From assembly GCF_040869045.1 (NCBI RefSeq), contig NC_090321.1, positions 140,917,689 through 140,981,688 of the forward strand: a stretch of DNA of 64,000 nucleotides, given 5' to 3'. The notes beneath the pieces are model-generated. The model was given only the letters and a program-made list of their open reading frames with translations. It had not been told where the DNA came from and did not search any database. Source of the DNA: Eurosta solidaginis. Taxonomy: Eukaryota > Arthropoda > Insecta > Diptera > Tephritidae. A program made the position numbers and the translations under genes. Of the stretch, positions 34,230-47,552 are shown one piece after another; the stretch's first letter is position 1; every line of letters starts with the position of its first letter.

Positions 34230-36567
34230 ACAAGTAAGAACGGGACTGTCTTCGGCTGTGCCGAAGACTTCATACCTTTCATGAATGGGGCTGAACAATA
34301 ATCTTATCCCGTTCGTAATCTCCGAATAATCGGATGTATAAGATAAGAAATATATAGTGAACAGATCTACATACCTTAACGATTTTTAAGATAAATATAA
34401 AATAAAAAACAGGTAGGTACTTTGTGTGAGGATGCAAAGTTTCAGGTTTTTTGTGGTCTGCGTGTAAAAACTATGACTACGAATCACGTATTTCAACAAT
34501 ATATGACGTAAACGTAACTATTTGGTGAAATTTGATGAATTTTGAAGCTTGTAGCCGTAAAAAGGGGGCAAAAATTAGAGTTTATATGGGGTATATAATA
34601 TATATACCACCGATCTCTATGATTTTTTCAGACAATAATATATGCTATATACGTAAGGATATGGTGAAATTTGAAGCGTCTAGCTGTTAAAATGGGGAAG
34701 AAATTGCGCAAAGTTTCTTATCTGAACAATCGGTTGTATGAGATATATACTATATATACCACCGGTATCTATGATTTTCTCAGACAACAATATATGCTAT
34801 ACACGTAAGCATTTAGTGAAATTTGAACATATCTAAACGATTTTTAAGATAAATATAAAATAAAAAATAGGTAGGTAATCTGTGTGAGGATGCAAAGCTT
34901 CACATTTTTTGTGGTCTGTATGTAAAAAATATGACTACGAATCACGTATTTCAAAAATATATGACGTAGACGTAACTATTTGATGAAATTTGATGAATTT
35001 TGAAGCTTCTAGCCGTAAAAAAGGGGCAAAAATGACAGTTTATATGAAGTATATAATATATATACCACCGATCTCAATGATTTTTTCAGACATCAGTATA
35101 TGCTATACACGTAAGCATTTGGTGAAATTTGAAGCTTCTAGCTGTTAAAATGTGGCCGAAATCGTAAAAAAATATATATATACTATATATATATACTATA
35201 TATACCATCATATTATATTATATATATCACCGATCTCTATGATTTTTTGACACAAGAATACATACTATATACGTAAGCAATCGGTGAAATTTGAAGCTTA
35301 TAGCTGTTAAAATGGGGTAGAAATTGCGAAAAGTTTCTTATCTGAACAATCGGTTGTATGAGATATATACTATATATACAACCGATCTCTATGATTTTTT
35401 CAGACAACAATATATGCTATATAAGTAAGCAATCGGTGAAATTTGAAGCTTATAGCTGTTAAAATGGGGTAGAAATTGCGAAAAGTTTCTTATCTGAACA
35501 ATCGGTTGTATGAGATATATACTATATATACAACCGATCTCTATGATTTTTTCAGACAACAATATATGCTATATACGTAAGCAATCGGTGAAATTTGAAG
35601 CTTATAGCTGTTAAAATGGGGTAGAAATTGCGAAAAGTTTCTTATCTGAACAATCGGTTGTATGAGATATATACACTATATACAACCGATCTCTATGATT
35701 TTTTCAGACAACAATATATGCTATATACGTAAGCAATTGGTGAAGTTTGAAGCTTATAGCTGTTAAAATGGGGCAGAAATTGCGAAAAGTTTCTTATCTG
35801 AACAATCGGTTGTATGAGATATATACTATATATACAACCGATCTCTATGATTTTTTCAGACAACAATATATGCTATGTACGTAAGTATTCGGTGAAACTT
35901 GAAGCTTCTAGCTGTTAAAATGGGGCTAAAATTTGCGAAAATATACTATATATACCACCATATATATACTATATATACCACCGATCTTTATGATTTTTTC
36001 AGACAACAATATATGCTATATACGTAAGCATTCTTTGAAATTTGAAGCCTCTAGCTCTTAAAATATGGCAGTAACTACGAAAAGTTCCTTATCTGAACAA
36101 TCGGTTGTGGGGGATATATACTATATATACGACCGATCTCATCAATTTTTTCAGGCAAAAATATGTGCAATATACGAAAGTATATGGTGCAGTTTGAAGC
36201 TTCAATCCGTTAAATTGGGTAAGATATTACAAAAATCCTCTTTTTCTGAAAAATCGGTTGTATGGAGGATATATGCTATAGTGGTCCGATCCGGTCGGTT
36301 CCGACAAATGTCTAATCGGACACCCAAATACACCCGCTCACCAAATTTTATCAAGATATCTCAAAAATTGAGGGACTAGTTTGCATACAAACAGACAAAC
36401 GGACAGACGGACAGACGGACAGACGGAAATGGCTAAATCAACTCAGCTCTTCAACCTGATTATTTCGGTATACTTAATGGTGGGTCTATCTATTTTCCTT
36501 TAAGGACTTACAATTTTCGGTTTCGTGACGAAATTAATATACCATTTCATTTTCATGAAAGGTATAA
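34230..36567 (-). mobile_element. Family-2 Helentron-like element, both ends present
   Basis: Hairpin end CAAGTAAGAACGGGA with stem-loop at 34248-34268 and CATACCTTTCATGAA; far end TTCATGAAAGGTATAAAA near 36551-36567. The interior has three header cassettes and an array of 152-bp units (for example with CAACCGATCT at 35379 and 35531), then AACAGACAAACGGACAGACG near the far end. Each array unit contains ATCGGTTGTAT and ATACAACCGAT as an 11-bp stem (35349-35359 with 35376-35386). No protein is encoded. Confidence 0.7.
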
Positions 36568-38312
36568 AAACAGGTAGGTACTTTGTGTGAGGATGCAAAG
36601 TTTCAGGTTTTTTGTGGTCTGCGTGTAAAAACTATGACTACGAATCACGTATTTCAACAATATATGACGTAAACGTAACTATTTGGTGAAATTTGATGAA
36701 TTTTGAAGCTTGTAGCCGTAAAAAGGGGGCAAAAATTAGAGTTTATATGGGGTATATAATATATATACCACCGATCTCTATGATTTTTTCAGACAATAAT
36801 ATATGCTATATACGTAAGTATTCGGTGAAACTTGAAGCTTCTAGCTGTTAAAATGGGGCTAAAATTTGCGAAAATATATATATATATATATATATACTAT
36901 ATATATATATACTATATATACCACCATATATATACTATATATACCACCGATCTTTATGATTTTTTCAGACAACAATATATGCTATATACGTAAGCAATCG
37001 GTGAAATTTGAAGCTTATAGCTGTTAAAATGGGGTAGAAATTGCGAAAAGTTTCTTATCTGAACAATCGGTTGTATGAGATATATACACTATATACAACC
37101 GATCTCTATGATTTTTTCAGACAACAATATATGCTATATACGTAAGCAATTGGTGAAATTTGAAGCTTATAGCTGTTAAAATGGGGCAGAAATTGCGAAA
37201 AGTTTCTTATCTGAACAATCGGTTGTATGAGATATATACTATATATACAACCGATCTCTATGATTTTTTCAGACAACAATATATGCTATATACGTAAGCA
37301 ATCGGTGAAATTTGAAGCTTATAGCTGTTAAAATGGGGTAGAAATTGCGAAAAGTTTCTTATCTGAACAATCGGTTGTATGAGATATATACACTATATAC
37401 AACCGATCTCTATGATTTTTTCAGACAACAATATATGCTATATACGTAAGCAATTGGTGAAATTTGAAGCTTATAGCTGTTAAAATGGGGCAGAAATTGC
37501 GAAAAGTTTCTTATCTGAACAATCGGTTGTATGAGATATATACTATATATACAACCGATCTCTATGATTTTTTCAGACAACAATATATGCTATATACGTA
37601 AGTATTCGGTGAAACTTGAAGCTTCTAGCTGTTAAAATGGGGCCAAAATTTGCGAAAAAATATATATATATATATATATATACTATATATATATATACTA
37701 TATATACCACCATATATATACTATATATACCACCGAGCTTTATGATTTTTTCAGACAACAATATATGCTATATACGTAAGCATTCGTTGAAATTTGAAGC
37801 CTCTAGCTCTTAAAATAGGGCAGTAACTACGAAAAGTTCCTTATCTGAACAATCGGTTGTGGGGGATATATACTATATATACGACCGATCTCATCAATTT
37901 TTTCAGGCAAAAATATGTACAATATACGAAAGTATATGGTGCAGTTTGAAGCTTCAATCCGTTAAATTGGGTAAGATATTACAAAAATCCTCTTTTTCTG
38001 AAAAATCGGTTGTATGGAGGATATATGCTATAGTGGTCCGATCCGGTCGGTTCCGACAAATGTCTAATCGGACACCCAAATACACCCGCTCACCAAATTT
38101 TATCAAGATATCTCAAAAATTGAGGGACTAGTTTGCATACAAACAGACAGACGGACAGACGGACAGACGGACATGGCTAAATCAACTCAGCTCTTCAACC
38201 TGATTATTTCGGTATACTTAATGGTGGGTCTATCTATTTTCCTTTAAGGACTTACAATTTTCGGTTTCGTGACGAAATTAATATACCATTTCATTTTCAT
38301 GAAAGGTATAAA
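36568..38312 (-). mobile_element. Family-2 unit joined head to tail, no hairpin end
   Basis: It begins directly with a header (AGGTAGGTACTTTGTGTGAG) after the previous TATAAAAA, repeats the 152-bp array and ends with its own TTCATGAAAGGTATAAAA at 38312. The hairpin terminus is missing at the junction. (TA)n-rich patches lie at 36870-36935 and 37662-37735. Confidence 0.7.
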
Positions 38313-39174
38313 AATTGTGTATGAATAAAAAAAAAACCAACAACAGGATTAGCAACAACGTCCGAGAACAACAAAAAAAAAAAAAAACAACAACATACTA
38401 CAAAGAGGCCAGCTTTCACAATGTTTGTGTAAAGAAGCACAACTTGGAGTCCGTTACGCCGTGGAATAGCATTATGTAAGTTATTTAAACTTTATACACG
38501 AAGCAGATGTTATTTCTAATAAACATTTTATCTTAACCTATTTTAACTTTATTAATTTTAGCTTGTGCTCACTTTATTCACAAAGGCTACCACTTCCACA
38601 AATAAAGCTAAGACATATGCAAGAATTAGTCAATAAAAAGGAAATTCCTTAAAATTTCTGCGAGTCCTACGACCAAAACTTAATTAATATTTAGCTTAGA
38701 TAAATTTCAAATACATTTTTAATAGAGTATTTTTTCAACAATGAATTGCCTATTTTACTTTTGCTTTGATATTTTATCTTTTTTGAATTGAATTAAAATT
38801 TAATTTAAAATATTCATATAGAAATAAAGACCTAAAATCTATATTTCTTGTGAATATTCTTTTGTGTATTTACTGTTCAGTTAGCCTGGAGAAGCTTTAA
38901 AAGAAAATTAAAGCGTTTTTTTCAGTTAAAGGGGCATAATTGGATATAGTACCAAACGTAAAATAAAAATATTTCAGTCAAATGGTCATAATTCAAAATT
39001 GCTATATATTTTGTCCGTACACAAATAATTACAACAAAATTTCGTCAATTCATTTTATAATGAAGGTATCCTTCTTTGTAAAACTGGATTTCAGTATAAC
39101 ATTACAGACGTTTTCACATAACCCGTTTTTCTTCTCTCCTGAAAATTTACATTTTTTCAAGTTGTGACTCTTTT
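38313..39174. other. Unique A+T-rich segment upstream of CsRn1-like remnant
   Basis: It starts exactly after the family-2 terminal TATAAAAA. It holds a CAACAACA/poly(A) patch (38330-38395) and otherwise no recognisable coding sequence. ATGTAAGTTATT near 38475 and TTAATTTTAG near 38560 could be splice-like signals, but no flanking exon can be supported. Confidence 0.5.
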
Positions 39175-40117
39175 GTAGTTAGTGTGCGATATAATCAAAT
39201 ACCCATCCGTGAGCAAGATATTCCGAAGACAGCGACATTACTCCGTTTGGGCTTTTTGAGTTTACGCATATGACGTTTGGTCTCTGTAATGCTGCTCAAA
39301 CTTTCCAGCGATCGAAGTTTTGAGAGATTTAGACTTCACATTTTCATATCTTGATGATATCTTCATCGCATCTGAATCACTTTCTGAACATATCAACCAT
39401 CTTCAACAAGTTTTTGAACGACTTCAAAAATTTCAGTTAACACTTAACCCATCTAAGTGTGAGTTTGGAAAAAGTAAACTCATCTCATCGGAAAGGATTC
39501 GTCCCTGTCCAAAAAAAATTGATGTAATCAACAATTATCCACTTCCTACAGTTGCTATGGAGCTAAAAAGATTTTTAAATATGATAAACTTTTATAGAAG
39601 ATTTATTCCTCGCGCTATTGAACATCAACAACCTCTCATTGATTTGATAAAGGGTAACAAAAAGAAGGACAAGACTCCAATTAAATGGGACTCGAAAACT
39701 CTTCAAAACTTTGATGCGTGCAAACAGGCACTAATTAATGCAACGCCTTTAGCACATCCCAAGTTGAATGCGGAGATCGTTTTATGCACAGATGCAAGTG
39801 AAACAGCTGTCGGGGCTGTTCTACATCAGATTAATTCTGGGCTAACTCAGCCTCTTGGTTTTTTCTCCAAGAAACTTTCGAATGCCCAAAAAAAGTATAG
39901 CATTTATGACCGCGAACTGCTTGCCATTTACTTGGTATTAAGTACTTTCGGTTTGCATTTGAAGGCAGAGATTTTGAAATATGGACTGATCATAAGCCCC
40001 TTTCATTTGCTTTCACTAAGAAACAGGACTCTTCTTCTCCACGTCAAATTAGGCATCTCGATTTCATTGGACAGTTTTCTACTCGTATCGTATATGTACC
40101 AGGCGAAAAAAATATAA
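39175..40117 (+). pseudogene. Ty3/Gypsy (CsRn1/Kabuki-like) reverse transcriptase and RNase H
   Basis: Readable from VRYNQIPIREQDIPKTA near 39180, then a frame change, then TPFGLFEFTHMTFGLCNAAQ (RT block before the active site). The frame 39320-40117 has FSYLDDIF (catalytic YLDD), LNPSKCEFG, a connection domain, LCTDASETAVGAVL (first RNase H Asp present) and SKKLSNAQKKYSIYDRELLA. The reading shifts near 39978: TDHKPL and the VYVPGEKNITADTLSRIES end of RNase H lie in another frame, to about 40190. Gag, protease and the first third of RT are absent. Catalytic residues survive better than in the mdg3-like copy, so this element is younger or simply less mutated, but its 5' half is gone. Confidence 0.85.
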
Positions 40118-40189
40118 CTGCGGATACGTTATCTCGCATCGAGTCTTTAAAATCAGATCGCGACGTTATTAATTTAGAACATATGGCAG

Positions 40190-41125
40190 ATGCTCAGCGA
40201 AATTGTCCATATGCAATCAGATATAAAAAGGTTTGTAGAAGGCTGCATTCAATGTCAACGGTCTAAGGTTAGTAGGCATTCTGCAATACCGTTTGGAAAA
40301 TATTGTCTGCCATCACAAAGATTTGAACATATCATTATAGATCTTATTAGTCCACTGCCACCATCAAATGGTTTTCAATATTGCCTTACGATCATTGATC
40401 GCTATACCAGGTGGCCTGAAGCAATTCCTATCACAGATATTAGCGCAAGAACTGTTGCAAAGGCATTAATTGATGGTTGGATTTCACGTTTTGGAGTACC
40501 GGTTCGTTTAACTACCGATCAAAGAAGACAGTGCAGTTCAAATCTTTTTAATGAACTTTCTCGGATTCTCGGCATTGATCATCTTCGTACCACCGCTTAC
40601 CATCCTCAGTCTAACGGAATTATTGAACGATGGCATAGAACTTTGAAAGCGTCGTTAATGTGTTTTAATAGGTTAAAATGGACTGAGCATTTACCGATTG
40701 TCCTGTTGGGATTAAGATCAACATTCAAGCCAGACATCGGGTCAAGTCCATCACAAATGGTTTACGGGACTGTACTTAAATTACCTGGCGAAATTTTTAT
40801 CGATAGTCATTTCAAACCACAGGAAGAGGGTGTTAAGGAATTTACTCAGCTAATCAAAACCATCCGACCTGCAGACGCAGCTCATCATTCGACTACAAAA
40901 ACGTTTGTTACTGGAAAATTAAATGATGTGACTCATGTGTTTATTCGTGTGGATAAAATACGTTCATCACTCAGACCACCATACGACGGACCATTTGAAA
41001 TTAAAAAGCGTTTTCCCAAGTTCTATACTATTTTGGTTGGAGATCGAATTTTGAATATATCTATTGACAGATTGAATCCTGCTTTCACTACGATAGAAAA
41101 ATCTGAAAGTCTGCAAAAAAGTTAA
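40190..41125 (+). pseudogene. Ty3/Gypsy (CsRn1/Kabuki-like) integrase
   Basis: A 311-residue frame. It has a zinc-motif Cys pair (GCIQCQRSK), the first catalytic Asp in [35 protein letters not shown], the second Asp in [15 protein letters not shown] (family usually DQGRQF) and the catalytic Glu in [21 protein letters not shown] and a C-terminal beta-barrel module ([28 protein letters not shown]) follow. The DD-E triad is intact, but the His half of the zinc finger lies in the preceding frame and the polyprotein is broken, so it is classed as pseudogene. The style of PPSNGF and WHRTLK points to the CsRn1 clade (inference). Confidence 0.85.
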
Positions 41126-41167
41126 TCAAACATTTCGACTTTCAAACGTTTTATTTATTGAAAGTCT

Positions 41168-41272
41168 GGCGGGGGAATACTGTAGCGATACCTGTTGGTT
41201 TTTAACTTGTTATTCTCTTTTATAATTTTATAATTTGATCAAATTACTTTTTGCTTGTAATTTCATTTTGAA
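41168..41272 (+). other. Polypurine tract and start of 3' LTR (CsRn1-like), truncated
   Basis: GGCGGGGGAA at 41168-41177 is a polypurine tract placed just downstream of integrase; TGTAGCGATACC from 41181 would be the LTR start. Only about 90 bp follow before the family-2 hairpin end at 41273. No matching 5' LTR is in the window. Confidence 0.6.
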
Positions 41273-41909
41273 ACAAGTAAGAACGGGACTGTCTTCGGCT
41301 GTGCCGAAGACTTCATACCTTTCATGAATGGGGCTGAACAATAATCTTATCCCGTTCGTAATCTCCGAATAATCGGATCTATAAGATAAGAAATATATAG
41401 TGAACAGATCTACATACCTTAACGATTTTTAAGATAAATATAAAATAAAAAACAGGTAGGTACTTTGTGTGAGGATGCCAAGTTTCAGGTTTTTTGTGGT
41501 CTGCGTGTAAAAACTATGACTACGAATCACGTATTTCAACAATATATATGACGTAAACGTAACTATTTGGTGAAATTTGATGAATTTTGAAGCTTGTAGC
41601 CGTAAAAAGGGGGCAAAAATTAGAGTTTATATGGGGTATATAATATATATACCACCGATCTCTATGATTTTTTCAGACAATAATATATGCTATATACGTA
41701 AGGATATGGTGAAATTTGAAGCGTCTAGCTGTTAAAATGGGGAAGAAATTGCGCAAAGTTTCTTATCTGAACAATCGGTTGTATGAGATATATACTATAT
41801 ATACCACCGGTATCTATGATTTTCTCAGACAACAATATATGCTATACACGTAAGCATTTAGTGAAATTTGAACATATCTAAACGATTTTTAAGATAAATA
41901 TAAAATAAA
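41273..41909 (-). mobile_element. Family-2 hairpin end and first internal units
   Basis: Hairpin at 41291-41311, sub-terminal repeat at 41314-41328, header at about 41455, then internal units up to ATAAATATAAAATAAA, where family 1 is inserted. It is nearly identical to 34230-34860. Confidence 0.72.
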
Positions 41910-44592
41910 CAAGTAAGGAAGGTTAAGTTCGGGTGTAACCGAACATTACATACTCAGTTGAGAGCTATGGTGACAACATAAGGGAAAATAACCATGTAGG
42001 AAAATGAACCGAGGGAAACCCTGGAATGTGTATCAAATGAAAGGCGTTAAAGAGTATTTTATGAGGGAGTGGGCCATAGTTCTATAGGTGGATGCCATTT
42101 AGGGATATAGCCATAAAGGTGGATAAGGGTTGACTCTAGAATGCGTTTGTACGATATGGGTTTAAAATGAAAGGTGTTAATGAGTATTTTAAAAGGGAGT
42201 AATCCTTAGTTCCATAGGTGGACGCCATTTCGAGATATCGCCACAAAGGTGGACCAGGGGTGACCCTAGAATTTGTTTGTACAATATGGGTATCAAAAAA
42301 AAGGTGTTAATGAGTATTTTAAAAGGGAGTAATCCTTAGTTCCATAGGTGGACGCCGTTTCGAGATATCGCCATAAGGTGGACCAGGGGTGACCCTAGAA
42401 TTTGTTTGTACAATATGGGCATCAAACGAAAGGTGTTAATGAGTATTTTAAAAGGGAGTGGGCCTTAGTTCTATAGGTGGACGCCGTTTCGAAATATCGC
42501 CCTAAAGGTGGACCAGGGGTGACTCTAGAATATGTTTGTACGATATGGGTATCAAATGAAAGGTATTAATAAGGGTTTTAAAAGGGAGTGGTGGTTGTTT
42601 TATAGGTGGTCGCCTTTTCGAAATATCGCCATAAGGGTGGACCAGGGGTGACTATAGAACGCGTTTGCACGATATGGGTATCAAATGAAAGGTGCTAATG
42701 AGTATTTTAAAAGGGAGTAATCCTTAGTTCCATAGGTGGACGCGGTTTCGATATATCGCCATAAAGGTGGACCAGGGGTAACCATAGAATTTGTTTGTAC
42801 AATATGGGTATTAAAAGAAAGGTGTTTATGAGTATTTTAAAAGGGTTTAATCCTAAGTTCCATATGTGGACGCCGTTTCGAGATATCGCCATAAAGGTGG
42901 AGCAGGGGTGACCCTAGAATTTGTTTGTACAATATGGGTATCAAAAGAAAGGTGTTAATGAGTATTTTAAAAGGGAGTGGGCCTTCGTTCTATAGGTGTT
43001 CGCCTTTTTGGGATATCGCAATAAAGGTGGACCAGGGGTGACTTTAGAATATGTTTTTACGATATGGGTATCAAATGAAAGGTGTTAATGAGTATTTTAA
43101 AATGGCGTGGGGCTTAGTTCTATAGGTGGACGCCTTTTCGAGATATCGCCATAAAGGTGGACCAGGGGTGACTCTAGAATGAGTTTGTACGATATGGGTA
43201 TCAAATTAAAGGTATTAATGAGAGTTTTAAAAGGGAATGGTGTGAAGGCGTTTTCCAGATATCGACCAAAATGTGGACCAGGGTGACCCAGAACATCATC
43301 TGTTGGATACAGCTAATTTATTTATATATGTAATACCTGCCAAGATTTTAAGGGTTTTTTATTTCGCCCTGTAGAACTTTTTCATTTTCTTCTACTTAAT
43401 ATGGTAGGTGTCACAACCATTTTATAAAGTTTTTTCTAAAGTTATATTTCGCGTCAATAAAACAATCCAATTACCTTACCATGTTTCATGCTTTTTTTCG
43501 TATTTGGTATAGAATTATGGCATTTTTTCATTTTTCGTAATTTTCGATATCGAAAAAGTGGGCGTGGTCATTGTCGGATTTCGTTAATTTTTCATACCAA
43601 GATAAAGTGAGTTCAAGTAAGCACGTGAACTAAGTTCATTAAAGATATGTCGATTTTTGCCCAAGTTATCGTGCTAACGGCCATGCGGAAGGACAGACGG
43701 ACGCCTGTGTATAAAAACTGGGCGTGGCATCAACCGATTTCGCCCATTTTCACAGAAAACAGTTAATGTCATAAAATCTATGCCTCTACCAAAAGGATTG
43801 GTTAATTTTTATTCGACTTATGGCGCTAAAAGTATCCTAGACAAATTAAATGAAAAAGGGCGGAGCCACGCCCATTTTGAAATTTTCTTTTATTTTTGTA
43901 TTTTGTTGCACCATATCATTACTGGAGTTGAATGTTGACATAATTTACTTATATACTGTAAAGATATTAAATTTTTTGTTAAAATTTTACTTTAAAAAAT
44001 TTTTTTTTAAAAGTGGGCGTGGTCCGTCTCCGATTTTGCTAATTTTTATTAAGCGTACATATACTAATAGAAGTAACGTTCCTGCCAAATTACATCAAGA
44101 TATCTTCAACGACTGCCAAATTACAGCTTGCAAAACTTTTAAATTACCTTCTTTTAAAAGTGGGCGGTGCCACGCCCATTGTCCAAAATTTTACTAATTT
44201 TCTATTCTGCGTCATAAGTTCAACTCATCTACCAAGTTTCGTCGCTTTAGTTGTCTTTTGTAATGAATTATCGCACTTTTTCGGTTTTTCGAAATTTTCG
44301 ATATCGAAAAAGTGGGCGTGGTTATAGTCCGATATCGTTCATTTTAAACAGCGATCTGAGATGTGTACTCAGGAACCTGCATACCAAATTTCATCAAGAT
44401 ACCTCAAAATTTACTCAAGTTATCGTGTTAACGGACGGACGGACGGACATGGCTCAATCAAATTTTTTTTCGATCCTGATTATTTTGATATATGGAAGTC
44501 TATATCTATCTCGATTCCTTTATATATGTACAACCAACCGTTATCCAATCAAACTTAATATACTCTGTGAGCTCTGCTCAACTGAGTATAAA
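41910..44592 (-). mobile_element. Family-1 Helentron-like element nested in family 2 (copy at 42 kb)
   Basis: Hairpin GTTCGGGTGTAACCGAAC at 41927-41944, about ten 130-bp units to about 43290, CCACGCCCA boxes and palindrome TTTTCGATATCGAAAA, an ACGG tract at 44432-44448, and end CTCAACTGAGTA at 44577-44588 followed by TAAAA. The 115- and 116-codon frames at 43850 and 44251 cross this non-coding region and match no protein motif. Confidence 0.72.
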
Positions 44593-46602
44593 AATAGGTA
44601 GGTAATCTGTATGAGGATGCAAAGCTTGACGTTTTTTGTGGTCTGTATGTAAAAAATATGACTACGAATCACGTATTTCAAAAATATATGACGTAGACGT
44701 AACTATTTGATGAAATTTGATGAATTTTGAAGCTTCTAGCCGTAAAAAAGGGGCAAAAATGACAGTTTATATGAAGTATATAATATATATACCACCGATC
44801 TCAATGATTTTTTCAGACATCAGTATATGCTATACACGTAAGCATTTGGTGAAATTTGAAGCTTCTAGCTGTTAAAATGGGGCCGAAATCGTAAAAAAAT
44901 ATATATATACTATATATATATACTATATATACCATCATATTATATTATATATATCACCGATCTCTATGATTTTTTGACACAAGAATACATACTATATACG
45001 TAAGCAATCGGTGAAATTTGAAGCTTATAGCTGTTAAAATGGGGTAGAAATTGCGAAAAGTTTCTTATCTGAACAATCGGTTGTATGAGATATATACTAT
45101 ATATACAACCGATCTCTATGATTTTTTCAGACAACAATATATGCTATATAAGTAAGCAATCGGTGAAATTTGAAGCTTATAGCTGTTAAAATGGGGTAGA
45201 AATTGCGAAAAGTTTCTTATCTGAACAATCGGTTGTATGAGATATATACTATATATACAACCGATCTCTATGATTTTTTCAGACAACAATATATGCTATA
45301 TACGTAAGCAATCGGTGAAATTTGAAGCTTATAGCTGTTAAAATGGGGTAGAAATTGCGAAAAGTTTCTTATCTGAACAATCGGTTGTATGAGATATATA
45401 CTATATATACAACCGACCTCTATGATTTTTTCAGACAACAATATATGCTATATACGTAAGCAATCGGTGAAATTTGAAGCTTATAGCTGTTAAAATGGGG
45501 TAGAAATTGCGAAAAGTTTCTTATCTGAACAATCGGTTGTATGAGATATATACTATATATACAACCGATCTCTATGATTTTTTCAGACAATAATATATGC
45601 TATATACGTAAGCAATCGGTGAAATTTGAAGCTTATAGCTGTTAAAATGGGGTAGAAATTGCGAAAAGTTTCTTATCTGAACAATCGGTTGTATGAGATA
45701 TATACACTATATACAACCGATCTCTATGATTTTTTCAGACAACAATATATGCTATATACGTAAGCAATTGGTGAAATTTGAAGCTTATAGCTGTTAAAAT
45801 GGGGCAGAAATTGCGAAAAGTTTCTTATCTGAACAATCGGTTGTATGAGATATATACTATATATACAACCGATCTCTATGATTTTTTCAGACAACAATAT
45901 ATGCTATATATGTAAGTATTCGGTGAAACTTGAAGCTTCTAGCTGTTAAAATGGGGCTAAAATTTGCGAAAATATATATATATATATATATATACTATAT
46001 ATATATATACTATATATACCACCGATCTTTATGATTTTTTCAGACAACAATATATGCTATATACGTAAGCATTCGTTGAAATTTGAAGCCTCTAGCTCTT
46101 AAAATAGGGCAGTAACTACGAAAAGTTCCTTATCTGAACAATCGGTTGTGGGGGATATATACTATATATACGACCGATCTCATCAATTTTTTCAGGCAAA
46201 AATATGTGCAATATACGAAAGTATATGGTGCAGTTTGAAGCTTCAATCCGTTAAATTGGGTAAGATATTACAAAAATCCTCTTTTTCTGAAAAATCGGTT
46301 GTATGGAGGATATATGCTATAGTGGTCCGATCCGGTCGGTTCCGACAAATGTCTAATCGGACACCCAAATACACCCGCTCATCAAATTTTATCAAGATAT
46401 CTCAAAAATTGAGGGACTAGTTTGCATACAAACAGACAGACGGACAGACGGACAGACGGATATGGCTAAATCAACTCAGCTCTTCAACCTGATTATTTCG
46501 GTATACTTAATGGTGGGTCTATCTATTTTCCTTTAAGGACTTACAATTTTCGGTTTCGTGACGAAATTAATATACCATTTCATTTTCATGAAAGGTATAA
46601 AA
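44593..46602 (-). mobile_element. Family-2 tandem unit a
   Basis: Header AGGTAGGTAATCTGTATGAG, several 152-bp units, GACAGACGG tract near 46430-46460, end TTCATGAAAGGTATAAAA near 46600. No hairpin terminus at the right junction. Confidence 0.68.
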
Positions 46603-46897
46603 ATAGGTACCTTGTGTGAGGATGCAAAGCTTCACGCTTTTTGTGGTCTGCATGTAAAAACTATGACTACGAATCACGTATTTCAAAAATATATGACCTA
46701 AACGTAACTATTTGATGAAATTTGATTAATGTTGAAGCTTCTAGCCGTAAAAAAGGGCCAAAAATGACAGTTTATATGAAGTATATAATATATATACCAC
46801 CAATCTCTATGATTTTTTCAGATAACAATATATGCCATATACGTAAGCATCCGGTGAAACTTGAAGCTTCTAGCTGTTAAAATGGGGCTAAAATTGC

Positions 46898-46937
<40 letters not shown>

Positions 46938-47552
46938 TATATATACCCCCATATGTATACTATATATACCACCGATCTTTATGATTTTTTCAGACAACAA
47001 TATATGCTATATACGTAAGCATTCGTTGAAATTTGAAGCCTGTAGCTCTTAAAATAGGGCAGTAATTACGAAAAGTTGCTTATCTGAACAATCGGTTGTG
47101 GGGGATATATACTATATATACGACCGATCTCATCAATTTTTTCAGGCAACAATATGTGCAATATTCGAAATTACATGGTGAAGTTTGAAGCTTCAATCTG
47201 TTAAATTGAGTAAGATATGAAAAAAATCTCCTTTTTCTGAAAAATCGGTTGTATGGAGGATATATGCTATAGTGGTCCGATCCGGCCGGTTCCGACAAAT
47301 GTCTAATCGGACACCCAAATACACCCGCTCACCAAATTTAATCAAGATATCTCAAAAATTGAGGGACTAGTTTGCATACAAACAGACAGACGGACAGACA
47401 GACAGACGGACATGGCTAAATCAACTCAGCTCTTCAACCTGATTATTTCGGTATACTTAATGGTGGGTCTATCTATTTTCCTTTAAGGACTTACAATTTT
47501 GGGTTTCGTGACGAAATTAATATACCATTTCATTTTCATGAAAGGTATAAAA
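46603..47552 (-). mobile_element. Family-2 tandem unit b
   Basis: A shorter unit of about 950 bp, header TAGGTACCTTGTGTGAGGAT, end near 47550, again joined without a hairpin. It includes the (TA)18 run at 46901-46936. Confidence 0.68.
46901..46936. repeat. (TA)n microsatellite
   Basis: A 36-bp uninterrupted TA run. Equivalent positions in other units (36870, 37662, 45972, 57277) have different lengths and ACTATATA interruptions. Confidence 0.9.

Noticed and set aside
37573..37813. Open frames rich in Tyr-Ile on both strands
   Set aside because: Translations of TATA/ACTATATATA microsatellite; they change length with the repeat and have no coding features.
38470..38570. GTAAGT and TTTTAG pair resembling an intron
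   Set aside because: No open exon on either side and the region is A+T-rich; such pairs are expected by chance.
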